Of a stretch of 64,000 bases of DNA, positions 49,212 to 56,328 are shown piece by piece (position 1 is the stretch's first letter; each line of letters begins with the position of its first letter). The position numbers and the translations under genes were made by a program. The notes under the pieces were generated by a model. That model was not told the DNA's origin, ran no database searches, and saw nothing but the letters and a program-made list of their open reading frames with translations. The stretch covers positions 176,808 to 240,807 of the forward strand of contig NZ_JH556658.1 in the NCBI RefSeq assembly GCF_000179595.2, given 5' to 3'. The DNA is from Acetivibrio cellulolyticus CD2 (GTDB lineage Bacteria; Bacillota; Clostridia; Acetivibrionales; Acetivibrionaceae).

Positions 49212-50864
49212 ATGCAGATAGTAGTAATTATAGTAAGCATACTTATTTTAGTATGTATATCAAGCATTTACAATCGAAATAAAAAAATTAGAAAACTTCG
49301 CAAGTTTATAAAGTGGCAGTTTGGTAAGAAACCTATGGTATCTAAAAATGACGTTGAAAAAATTGGTTATTATTGGGGTGAGTATTCAGAATCAATACCA
49401 AATGATGAAAAATTAGATAGCATAACATGGAATGATTTGGAGATGGACAAAATATTTTTTAGGATTAATAATTGTAATTCTTTTGTGGGGGAGCAGATAT
49501 TATATTTTTTACTTCATTGTTTGCCTAAAAACAATACGCATACAGAATTATTAGAAAAGAAAATTTGTTTTTTTGCATCTAATGATAAGGAAAGAGAAGA
49601 AATTCAGTTATTACTAAGTGGACTTGGCAAGGATGAAAAGTGCTATTACTTGCCCAAATTTATAGCAAATTTAGATGAATTTAAGATTTCAGGCATATGG
49701 AGATATCGGTTTATGCAAGTATTATTAGCACTATCCGTTCTTCCGGCGATTATCCTGCAGAATTTTGAATTCTTATATCTAACAGCATTTATATTTGCTA
49801 TTAATTTAGCAATTTACCTAAAAGGTAAGATAGTGTATGAGGCTAACCTTGACACGCTCGATAGTATAATTGATTTAATAGCTGTAGGTAATCGAATTGT
49901 TAATACAAAAAAATTCATGTATGAGAGTAAATTTAATGACTTGAAGAAAGAGGTTGTTTTATTCAAAAGGCTATCAAATATTGTTAATAGAATAAAAAAC
50001 CAAAAAGATGCTACTATATCAGGAGATTTCATTGGTATTTTATCCGATTATCTAATAGGTGCGACTTTATGGGATTTTGTGAGATATGACCGGATTATTC
50101 GTGAACTAAAGAATAAGCAAAATGAGTTTATAGAGTTGTATAAAAGGGTTGGAGAGATTGATGTGGCAATAACAATAGCCTCATTTCGAAAAAGTCTGTC
50201 TTTGTTTTGTACCCCGACTTTTCATAAAGAACATATACTAAAAATAGAGCAAATATATCATCCATTAATTGATGAACCTGTTTGTAATTCAGTAACAATA
50301 GACAAAAGTTGCATTATTACCGGTTCAAATGCTTCTGGTAAATCTACATATATAAAAGCGGTTGCTATAAACATAATTCTTGCGCAAAGTATACACACAT
50401 GTATGGCTAAACAGATGATTTTACCATTTGCAAGAATTATTACTTCAATGGCGGTACGTGATGATTTGATGGCAGGAGAGAGTTACTATATTAAGGAAAT
50501 AAAATATTTGAATCGAATTATTAAGAATTTAAGTGAAGAAAGATTAGTTATCTGTGCGATTGATGAGATTTTACGTGGAACTAATACTGAAGAAAGAATT
50601 GCGGCATCTGCTTCAATATTAAGGTTTTTACATAAAAAGAATTGCATTGCAATAGTTGCATCTCATGATATTGAGCTAACAAAAATCTTAGATAAAATGT
50701 ATGATAATTATCATTTTCGTGAACAGATGCAAGATAAGGATATTACTTTTGATTATAAAATATATAAAGGAGCATCAACTTCAAAAAATGCAATAAAACT
50801 TCTGGAATATGTAGGATTTCCTGATGAGATAATAGATGGAGCGAGAAATTTAGATTGGCGTTAG
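49212..50864 (+). CDS. Membrane-anchored MutS-like ATPase
   Basis: A 550-residue protein with the MutS core and ATPase (Walker A TGSNASGKSTYIKA near residue 370; AIDEILRGTNTEER as Walker B region; ASHDIEL). It lacks the mismatch-recognition domain. It carries an N-terminal membrane helix (VVIIVSILILVCISSIY) and a helix pair near 160-200. This fits the poorly studied small MutS-like subgroup with membrane segments, not mismatch repair MutS or MutS2 (no Smr domain). Start 49212 follows GGGGAGA. It lies 32 bases behind the pectinesterase gene and may be read through from it, though the functions are unrelated. Confidence 0.82.
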   Translation: MQIVVIIVSILILVCISSIYNRNKKIRKLRKFIKWQFGKKPMVSKNDVEKIGYYWGEYSESIPNDEKLDSITWNDLEMDKIFFRINNCNSFVGEQILYFLLHCLPKNNTHTELLEKKICFFASNDKEREEIQLLLSGLGKDEKCYYLPKFIANLDEFKISGIWRYRFMQVLLALSVLPAIILQNFEFLYLTAFIFAINLAIYLKGKIVYEANLDTLDSIIDLIAVGNRIVNTKKFMYESKFNDLKKEVVLFKRLSNIVNRIKNQKDATISGDFIGILSDYLIGATLWDFVRYDRIIRELKNKQNEFIELYKRVGEIDVAITIASFRKSLSLFCTPTFHKEHILKIEQIYHPLIDEPVCNSVTIDKSCIITGSNASGKSTYIKAVAINIILAQSIHTCMAKQMILPFARIITSMAVRDDLMAGESYYIKEIKYLNRIIKNLSEERLVICAIDEILRGTNTEERIAASASILRFLHKKNCIAIVASHDIELTKILDKMYDNYHFREQMQDKDITFDYKIYKGASTSKNAIKLLEYVGFPDEIIDGARNLDWR

Positions 50865-50943
50865 AGCTAATGGTCTGTTTATGAGTAGCATAATATCATA
50901 CTGAGTTTAAACATTTCAGTATTGAATTGCGAATTGGAGATAA

Positions 50944-50982
50944 AAAAAGGCCTTACAGAGTTCTTCCAAAGGCCTTTTTATG
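50944..50982. terminator. Bidirectional intrinsic terminator
   Basis: AAAAAGGCCTT pairs with AAGGCCTTTTT, between the MutS-like gene and the convergent prfH gene. Confidence 0.92.
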
Positions 50983-51093
50983 AATAGCAAAAACAATCAA
51001 TTTACTAACTATTATACACTATTTAAACATTCTTAAGGTGGTGGGGTTAGCCCTTAACCGTATTTGTATTGACATTTCAGCTGAATTTAAACT

Positions 51094-51708
51094 TTATTTT
51101 GTCTCTTTGAGTTTAAAATTCAAACCCTCATAAATCCTGATCGGGTTGCCTCTTTCAAGGTCGTTATGCTGCATCCACATTGTTTTTTTATGTGATGCTG
51201 AATCCTCGTTATTTATTGCTTTTATAAGGTTTGATAACCTGCCAAGTGCCAATTTTTTATTCATATACTGTGACCTTTCCTCACTTGCCGTCACTGTCAA
51301 GCCAGTGGGGAGGTGAATTGCCCTGACGGCGGATTCAACTTTGTTGACATTTTGACCACCGGGACCTGAGCTTCTCATTGACTCAAAACTTACATCCTTT
51401 TCAGAAAAGTTGAGTTTTTCAGTGGATTGAAAAGCCTCTACATTTATAAACCAGTTTTTTCTCTTATGGTTAGGACGGTATGGGCTTTTGCAAATCCATA
51501 GAACGGTACCGTTTAATTCTTCTTGCGCCTGACATTCCAGAGACAGGAGCACCGATTTTAAGTTGCCTGATATGTTACCAGGTATTGCGTCGATTACGTT
51601 TGTTATTATTCCTTTATTTTTACATTCATTCTGATATGATTTCAGGAAAAGGCTCACAGCGAGCTCGCACTCATCAGGCCCTTTTCCAGAACTAATCTGT
51701 ATCCACAT
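51094..51708 (-). CDS. prfH: Peptide chain release factor H
   Basis: A 204-residue release-factor homologue. The GGQ motif of peptidyl-tRNA hydrolysis is at 117-119 (SSGPGGQNVNKVESAVRA), with the basic tail KLALGRL. It lacks the stop-codon-reading domain of RF1/RF2, as PrfH does. It follows rtcB by eight bases in one operon. Known work on PrfH-RtcB2 pairs indicates that PrfH acts on ribosomes cut in the 16S rRNA decoding centre and RtcB2 reseals the RNA. The same role is likely here. Terminator behind. Confidence 0.92.
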   Translation of the reverse strand: MWIQISSGKGPDECELAVSLFLKSYQNECKNKGIITNVIDAIPGNISGNLKSVLLSLECQAQEELNGTVLWICKSPYRPNHKRKNWFINVEAFQSTEKLNFSEKDVSFESMRSSGPGGQNVNKVESAVRAIHLPTGLTVTASEERSQYMNKKLALGRLSNLIKAINNEDSASHKKTMWMQHNDLERGNPIRIYEGLNFKLKETK

Positions 51709-51716
51709 AAATCCTC

Positions 51717-52820
51717 CTAATTTTTATACGTTAATAATGGTTTAAAAGTTGCAATGATACTTATCAACCCAAAGTCAATCAAACTCTGAATTACTATATC
51801 AATATTCTTGTAAGCTTCCGGGGCTTCTTCAAAAAGCAATTTTGTATCATCACAAACAACTCTGCCTTTAAGCTTGGTTGACTTGATACTTTCTTTTGTA
51901 TATTTGCTTTCAAGTCTTGACCTACACAAGCTTCTCTCCCATTTCCGGCCTGCACCGTGTGCTAAAGAATAGCCTGAGACACAAGTTGCATCCGTTGGCA
52001 TCACCAAATATGTTAGCGAGCCTCTTGACCCGGGAATTACAACAGCGCCTTTATCTGTGGGTAGTGAACCTTTTCTATGAAGGTATTGCAATTTGTCATC
52101 AGATTTCTTTATACTTACGCTATTATGGCAACAATCTATCAACCTATCAGCTTGAGTACTTATTCCCAGTGCTTTAAGAAGTCTATATGCAATTAACTTC
52201 CTATTGAGGGATGCCCAATAAACTGCATTGTCATGTTTTGAAAGATATTCTGCAGCTGCTTCAGAAGACTGTGATAAACCGTTTTGAGCGGAATGAATTC
52301 TTATACAATCATCAAGAATTGCCTGACCGTAACCCCTTGAACCACTGTGGATCAGAAGCGTAATTCTGTTCTTGTCAAAACCAAGGCTATTAAATGCTTT
52401 TTCCTCGAATATTGTATCAACCTCCTGAAATTCTGCAAAATGGTTACCTCCGCCTATAGTACCAAGGCTTGCGCCAAGGGGAGAGGAGGTCTGATTTGTT
52501 TCTTCTGATTCGGGTAATGGAATTTCTTTTAAATTTTGAATATCTTCAGCTTTTTTAACCATTCTATCTATTTTTAATTTCCTTTTTTCTATGTCTGTCG
52601 CAAACATGCTCATTCCGCAGCCGATATCATTTCCTATCAGGTGAGGGTAAATGATACCCTCAGTGATAATTGTTGCTCCAACAGGTGTTTTACCAGGGTG
52701 GAGATCAGGCAATCCGACTGCTTTTACTACGCCAGGCAGTGTACTGATCTGGTTAAGTTGGTTTACAGCATTTTGTTCAAGCCAATTCTTCTCAGATGAA
52801 ATAATAGTTACATTATTCAT
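51717..52820 (-). CDS. rtcB2: RtcB2-type RNA ligase coupled to PrfH
   Basis: A 367-residue RNA ligase of the release-factor-H-coupled RtcB group. Metal and guanylate-site motifs are GNDIGCGMSMF, GGGNHFAEFQE, LIHSGSRGYG and YSLAHGAGRKWERS, the last with the nucleophile His. It joins 2',3'-cyclic-phosphate and 5'-OH RNA ends using GTP and Mn2+. The ribosome site GGAAGGAG lies 14 bases before ATG 52820, an unusually long spacing. A long structured leader with a short ORF and two terminator-like hairpins lies upstream, suggesting control by attenuation. Confidence 0.92.
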   Translation of the reverse strand: MNNVTIISSEKNWLEQNAVNQLNQISTLPGVVKAVGLPDLHPGKTPVGATIITEGIIYPHLIGNDIGCGMSMFATDIEKRKLKIDRMVKKAEDIQNLKEIPLPESEETNQTSSPLGASLGTIGGGNHFAEFQEVDTIFEEKAFNSLGFDKNRITLLIHSGSRGYGQAILDDCIRIHSAQNGLSQSSEAAAEYLSKHDNAVYWASLNRKLIAYRLLKALGISTQADRLIDCCHNSVSIKKSDDKLQYLHRKGSLPTDKGAVVIPGSRGSLTYLVMPTDATCVSGYSLAHGAGRKWERSLCRSRLESKYTKESIKSTKLKGRVVCDDTKLLFEEAPEAYKNIDIVIQSLIDFGLISIIATFKPLLTYKN

Positions 52821-52866
52821 ATATATTTATATTTCTCCTTCCATATATCTGACCCTTAAAGGGCAT

Positions 52867-52893
52867 AAAAATACCGTGATATAGTAACCACGG
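52867..52893 (-). terminator. Terminator-like hairpin A in the rtcB2 leader
   Basis: On the minus strand CCGTG (52889-52893) pairs with CACGG (52874-52878), followed by TATTTTT. It lies 47 bases before the rtcB2 start. Confidence 0.65.
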
Positions 52894-52934
52894 CGTCATT
52901 TACTGGATCATAATCCTATTTTAAAAATGGCAAT

Positions 52935-52959
52935 AAAAAAACACGATAACTTATCGCGC
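52935..52959 (-). terminator. Terminator-like hairpin B in the rtcB2 leader
   Basis: On the minus strand GCGCGATAA and TTATCGTGT form a tight stem (two G-U pairs), followed by seven T. It precedes hairpin A. Confidence 0.65.
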
Positions 52960-53056
52960 TTATATAGCAAAATTCTATATTGCTATCAGGTGACGGTTAC
53001 TTTTAAGGTTGGCCACAAGAACAGAATAAATATAGCTCTTTTGGCCCAATATTAAA

Positions 53057-53095
53057 TTATAAACATAACACCTCATTATTTATTGTTGTTTGCAT
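53057..53095 (-). CDS. Twelve-residue leader peptide upstream of rtcB2
   Basis: ATG 53095 is preceded by GAGAGGAG at a spacing of eight bases, the best ribosome site in the leader. The frame encodes MQTTINNEVLCL and stops with TAA. Its ribosome site touches a segment that can pair with 52985-52993. A ribosome stalled or missing here would change the downstream pairing (inference). No amino-acid run of the type seen in amino-acid attenuators is present, so any signal would be ribosome state and not a charged tRNA. Confidence 0.5.
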   Translation of the reverse strand: MQTTINNEVLCL

Positions 53096-53148
53096 TTTCA
53101 ACACTCCTCTCACCTGATTATTATGGGTTAATATGTAAGTACTATTTA

Positions 53149-53178
53149 ATCATATTATAGGATTAGCATAAATGTCAA
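53149..53178 (-). promoter_or_regulatory. Promoter of the rtcB2-prfH operon
   Basis: On the minus strand, perfect TTGACA (53173-53178), 18-base spacer, TATGAT (53149-53154). Transcription would begin near 53142, giving a leader of about 320 bases. Confidence 0.75.
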
Positions 53179-53238
53179 TATGCAAATTTGAATTGTAAAA
53201 TAACTTTTTATATATAAAAAGTTCCATAGATTAAATAA

Positions 53239-53400
53239 AATAATTATTGTAGTAGTCGTAATCAAATTTATAAAGAAGTGGGGGGATATTTCATACTGGG
53301 AGGTACGTATGGTAGAGCTATGAATGGTTATGGAAAATGTACAGAAATTCAAGTATCTGTAATGAGAGGGTGGTTTGGTTTAACTGATCATGGTTTTTAA
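53239..53400 (+). other. Open frame remnant without a start, unknown
   Basis: A 53-codon open frame ending at TAA 53400 (for example GGYFILGGTYGRAMNGYGK), with no good start or ribosome site. It may be a decayed gene end. Otherwise the gap 53179-53456 shows only the ribosome site of the antitoxin gene. Confidence 0.2.
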
Positions 53401-53456
53401 TGTATTGCTATTGTAAATACATTTGGATATAATATTAATAGAAGGAGTGATTGGTT

Positions 53457-53762
53457 ATGGCTAAGACGACAAATTTATATGTAAGACTTGAACCAGAACT
53501 GAAGGAGCAGGCAGAATCTGTTCTGGAACAATTAGGTATTCCACTATCTAATGCAGTGAATATATTTTTAAAGCAGGTTGTTATGCATGGAGGAATTCCT
53601 TTTGATGTTAAGCTTCCTGCTCAAAAACCTGTGGCAGTTTCCAGCTTAACTGAAACTGAACTGGATACGGAGTTGGAAAAAGGTTTTGCAGATTTGGTGA
53701 AAGGGAATACAAAACCTGCAGATAAGGTGTTTTCCCGCATCCGTAGGGATTATAACATATGA
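53457..53762 (+). CDS. RelB/DinJ-family antitoxin
   Basis: A 101-residue antitoxin. The N-terminal ribbon-helix-helix is TTNLYVRLEPELKEQAESVL, followed by GIPLSNAVNIFLKQVV, the RelB/DinJ hallmark. Start ATG 53457 follows AAGGAG by nine bases; a TTG at 53451 is less likely. The C-terminus would wrap the toxin. It overlaps the toxin gene by four bases (ATGA). The pair should repress its own promoter. Confidence 0.9.
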   Translation: MAKTTNLYVRLEPELKEQAESVLEQLGIPLSNAVNIFLKQVVMHGGIPFDVKLPAQKPVAVSSLTETELDTELEKGFADLVKGNTKPADKVFSRIRRDYNI

Positions 53763-54085
53763 AATACAAAATAGTTATAACAGAACAAGCAGATGCTGAT
53801 TTAAGAAGGATTTATGAGTACATCGCATTTAACTTGCATGAGCCTGCGATAGCAGAAGGCCAATTGAAAAGTATCGAAAAAGGCATACGGGGTCTTGATG
53901 AAATGCCGGGTCGGTTTCGTAGGCTTGAAATAGAACCATGGCGTAGTAGGAGGCTTTGCCAAATGCCTGTAGACAATTTCATAGTGTTTTATATTCCCCA
54001 AAACGAGGATAAAACAGTCACTGTTATCCGTGTTTTATATGGTGGAATGGATATAGATAAAGAAATTAAAAAGACCAGTATATGA
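53759..54085 (+). CDS. RelE/ParE-superfamily toxin
   Basis: A 108-residue toxin of the RelE/ParE fold (MKYKIVITEQADADLRRIYEY; FYIPQNEDKTVTVIRVLYGG). Its partner is the RelB/DinJ antitoxin just upstream. Whether it cuts mRNA on the ribosome (RelE/YafQ) or poisons gyrase (ParE) cannot be decided by eye; the segment RFRRLEIEPWRSRRL looks more ParE/RelE-general than YafQ. Decayed DNA follows, as often found around mobile toxin-antitoxin loci. Confidence 0.88.
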   Translation: MKYKIVITEQADADLRRIYEYIAFNLHEPAIAEGQLKSIEKGIRGLDEMPGRFRRLEIEPWRSRRLCQMPVDNFIVFYIPQNEDKTVTVIRVLYGGMDIDKEIKKTSI

Positions 54086-54091
54086 CTATTC

Positions 54092-54205
54092 ATAAATAAC
54101 GATAATCTTCTTGGTTTTGAGTAATAACTGTAGATTTTAATCACTAATTTGATAAAAAAGATAGAGATATATTATTTGTTCTCTAACTTTTTATAAAGTT
54201 ATGCC
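54092..54205 (+). pseudogene. Decayed copy of the 3' end of the ECF anti-sigma gene and its terminator
   Basis: The sequence from about 54095 (AATAACGATAATCTTCTTGG and on through TTTTGA) repeats the last codons of the anti-sigma gene at about 47680-47730. It continues with recognisable similarity through the stop and hairpin region (ATAAAGTT near 54195 against GTAAAGTT near 47773). The copy has early stops and cannot code. It shows that a second sigma/anti-sigma copy, or a segment of it, was once here or was copied here. Confidence 0.6.
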
Positions 54206-54511
54206 TTATTTACAGGCTTTGTAATATAGAATTTCTTTTCTGCCAGCTTATCTTCAACAATCCTCCGGGATTCTCCAAAACACTGTAAGCTTCATTGTCT
54301 GCCTTTTTATTGTCATCCTGTTAAATGTTTCAAGTTCGCAATTGATTTTTTATTTGAATTTTTCTATAATTTTCATTGTAGCTGTTATCTCGATGGGCAT
54401 TTGTATTTTAAAATACTGGATATGATTTATTAAGAACTTTTGATCAATTACAGCGAATTGAAATTTGGAAAACCCAAGATGTCAGACCGGGAAGGGAAGG
54501 AGAATTCTGGA
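54203..54511. pseudogene. Zone of decayed gene fragments
   Basis: On the minus strand a frame ends in RIVEDKLAEKKFYITKPVNKA with its stop at about 54203-54205; the preceding codons (KKADNEAYSVLENP) are in another frame, so a frameshift separates them. On the plus strand, about 54270-54425, an open stretch encodes a membrane helix end (FSIIFIVAVISMGICILKYW) with no start. Neither is a whole gene and no family is recognised. Confidence 0.4.
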
Positions 54512-54814
54512 TCAATTGCATTTGCAGAAAAACAAGAGGATAGTGCAATGATGCATTAATTCCTCATAATAAATAGCATTTGTGGCCATTATGTACGGAA
54601 AAGATATTACTGTGCCTACAAGAAAGGTTACATAGGCAGAATTATAAGTTTGCTTTAATTTTGGCAGAAACAGCTGAACTACATTGTCTTTTGTTAATTC
54701 CAAAGCCGGGAGTTTGCTGTTACCGGCAGATATTGAGATAGAGTTACCGGACTTACTTTCGATGACAGAAATTATTAAAAGTAAGCATAAAGCCAAAATT
54801 AGAAAGCGTTTCAT
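54512..54814 (-). CDS. Small secreted protein of unknown function
   Basis: A 100-residue frame with a clean signal peptide (MKRFLILALCLLLIISVIES) and an AAGGAGG ribosome site eight bases before ATG 54814. The mature part starts SGNSISISAGNSKLP and includes TKDNVVQLFLPKLKQ, which faintly recalls DUF3888-type small exported proteins. The C-terminal half (hydrophobic, ending FFCKCN) does not fit, so the gene may be frame-disrupted after about residue 60. The gap to 55043 holds an inverted repeat GTGTTATAT/ATATAACAC (54862-54870, 54903-54911). Confidence 0.45.
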   Translation of the reverse strand: MKRFLILALCLLLIISVIESKSGNSISISAGNSKLPALELTKDNVVQLFLPKLKQTYNSAYVTFLVGTVISFPYIMATNAIYYEELMHHCTILLFFCKCN

Positions 54815-55043
54815 TGTTTGTTCCTCCTTATTACTATTGCAATAGTTTAGGAAAGTCAATAGTGTTATATTTTTAGAGACATTATGAAATTTCGACTTAG
54901 TAATATAACACCACTTAATCTGGAAATCTTTATTATATTACTGTAATAATATATGTTATAATTTGAAATAGGAGTATTTGTATAGTTCATATAAATTATT
55001 GCGGCAGAAAAATGTAAATATCACAAAAGGAACCGGATAAATT

Positions 55044-55403
55044 ATGAAAGATAATAGTCAAAAGAATTCACATACTGGGATCATTGAAACAGGTGGAACA
55101 AAAGATAATTTTATTGAATTGTTTTCTAGATTCCTTTTGAATACTTTTAAAATTTTTGTTGGAGGTTTTATTGGAGATTTAGTATTATCAATTGTGTGTA
55201 TGATTATTTATGCAGTGCTGAGTAAAGTATATTTGAGTAAATTGGCTGTTTTAATTTATTTGGCTCTGCCAATAACTATATTTATAAAATTATTCAAAAA
55301 TAAGAAAGCTTTATATGTGCCAGTGGGTTTGTGTTTTATGCATTTTATATTTTTCCCAACTGCATTTTTATATATACTTAAATTTATACATATTATTGAT
55401 TAA
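55044..55403 (+). CDS. Small membrane protein, unknown
   Basis: A 119-residue protein with a polar N-terminus (KDNSQKNSHTGIIETGGT) and three to four membrane helices (for example FVGGFIGDLVLSIVCMIIYA). No family is recognised. It lies 11 bases before the next gene, which is also a membrane protein, so they form a two-gene unit. It is possibly an immunity-type or accessory membrane protein, but nothing in the sequence proves it. Confidence 0.55.
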   Translation: MKDNSQKNSHTGIIETGGTKDNFIELFSRFLLNTFKIFVGGFIGDLVLSIVCMIIYAVLSKVYLSKLAVLIYLALPITIFIKLFKNKKALYVPVGLCFMHFIFFPTAFLYILKFIHIID

Positions 55404-55414
55404 GTGGTGAGAAA

Positions 55415-56158
55415 ATGATTGTAGAGAGTATGTACTTAAAAATGGTTTTAATATGTGTTGCTGTATTGCCATTATACGGGGCTACAGAGTTGATTTACAG
55501 GCTTTATTTTAATAATCATTTACTTAAGATGATTCGAAAAATCGGAATTGTATTTTTGTCTATTCTTTTTATATTTACATTATGTTCTTTTGTAATTCTT
55601 TATATAAATGCATATCCATCTTATTCCAGTTTGAAAGAAATAAAAATTTCTGAAATAGATAAGCTTTCTCAAATTGAAGAACAGTGTAGTAAAATAGCAA
55701 AAGAGTTTGATACAGATTTTGAACTTAAAGAGTTTTCTATGTATATAAATAATAATGATACAAAAAAATTAACAAATGATACCAAGCTGATATTTAATTA
55801 TACCTGCTTAAACAAATATGAAATTGGTGATTGTTTATTAGGTTGCGATATTAGTGTAAATTACAATAAGAAAGTAATCACAGATGTCCGTTATTACAAT
55901 TATGATGTGCCGAGAGATTGTCATCATTGGGAAATGAAGCGAATAGGAGAATTTGAAGATTATATTAATGTCTCAGATTTTATAAATTATTTTAGTGACC
56001 AAATCAAAACAAAATATCATTATATTAAAAATCCGGTTGTTTGTGTAGAAAAAATATTCAGGGATAAGTTTAATGCTCAATTAAGAGATGATGATATTGT
56101 TATTGCAGAATATGATGTTTTATCGAAAAAAAATAAAATAGAGTTTAAAGAAAGGTGA
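55415..56158 (+). CDS. Membrane protein with extracellular domain, unknown
   Basis: A 247-residue protein with two N-terminal membrane helices (MVLICVAVLPLYGATELIY and IVFLSILFIFTLCSFVILYI). A soluble domain of about 180 residues follows, with two Cys (GDCLLGCD) and a CHHWEMKR element. The ribosome site GGTGAG precedes the ATG. It is co-transcribed with the small membrane gene before it. No function is assigned. Confidence 0.6.
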   Translation: MIVESMYLKMVLICVAVLPLYGATELIYRLYFNNHLLKMIRKIGIVFLSILFIFTLCSFVILYINAYPSYSSLKEIKISEIDKLSQIEEQCSKIAKEFDTDFELKEFSMYINNNDTKKLTNDTKLIFNYTCLNKYEIGDCLLGCDISVNYNKKVITDVRYYNYDVPRDCHHWEMKRIGEFEDYINVSDFINYFSDQIKTKYHYIKNPVVCVEKIFRDKFNAQLRDDDIVIAEYDVLSKKNKIEFKER

Positions 56159-56159
56159 A

Positions 56160-56307
56160 TTCAAACTGCATGATCTATATCCAAATAACAACGTGATAGA
56201 GCAAACTATTGAAGCCCTTTATAAAGAGGGGGTTACTTATAAGAAAAAACTATTTGGGATTTTTTGACCAATACTTATGAAGAAAATGGAGAATGGGTAA
56301 AACAATA
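56160..56307 (+). pseudogene. 3' fragment of a lost gene, frameshifted
   Basis: An open stretch KLHDLYPNNNVIEQTIEALY continues to KKLFGIF and stops. Skipping two bases near 56262 joins it to DFLTNTYEENGEWVKQ and a stop at about 56307. There is no start codon with a ribosome site. It looks like the tail of a gene whose front was removed. Confidence 0.45.
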
Positions 56308-56328
56308 ATTCTTGTGATGAGGTGACAC

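Larger units (their letters stand above)
52821..53142 (-). promoter_or_regulatory. Structured 5' leader (candidate attenuator) of the rtcB2-prfH operon
   Basis: From the predicted start near 53142 the leader reads: ATCAGGTGA (53110-53118) beside the ribosome site of a 12-codon ORF (53057-53095); a stem-loop at about 53009-53049; TCACCTGAT (52985-52993), exactly complementary to the first segment; a stem-loop ATAGCAA/TTGCTAT (52964-52970, 52980-52986); terminator-like hairpin B (52935-52959); and terminator-like hairpin A (52867-52893), just before the rtcB2 ribosome site. GTAACC (52995-53000 on the minus strand) can pair with GGTTAC inside hairpin A (52884-52889), giving a possible antiterminator. 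The pairings are seen; the mechanism is inferred. Confidence 0.65.

Noticed and set aside
52867-53050. tRNA or T-box in the rtcB2 leader
   Set aside because: No acceptor stem, TTCGAATC loop or T-box sequence could be found on either strand.
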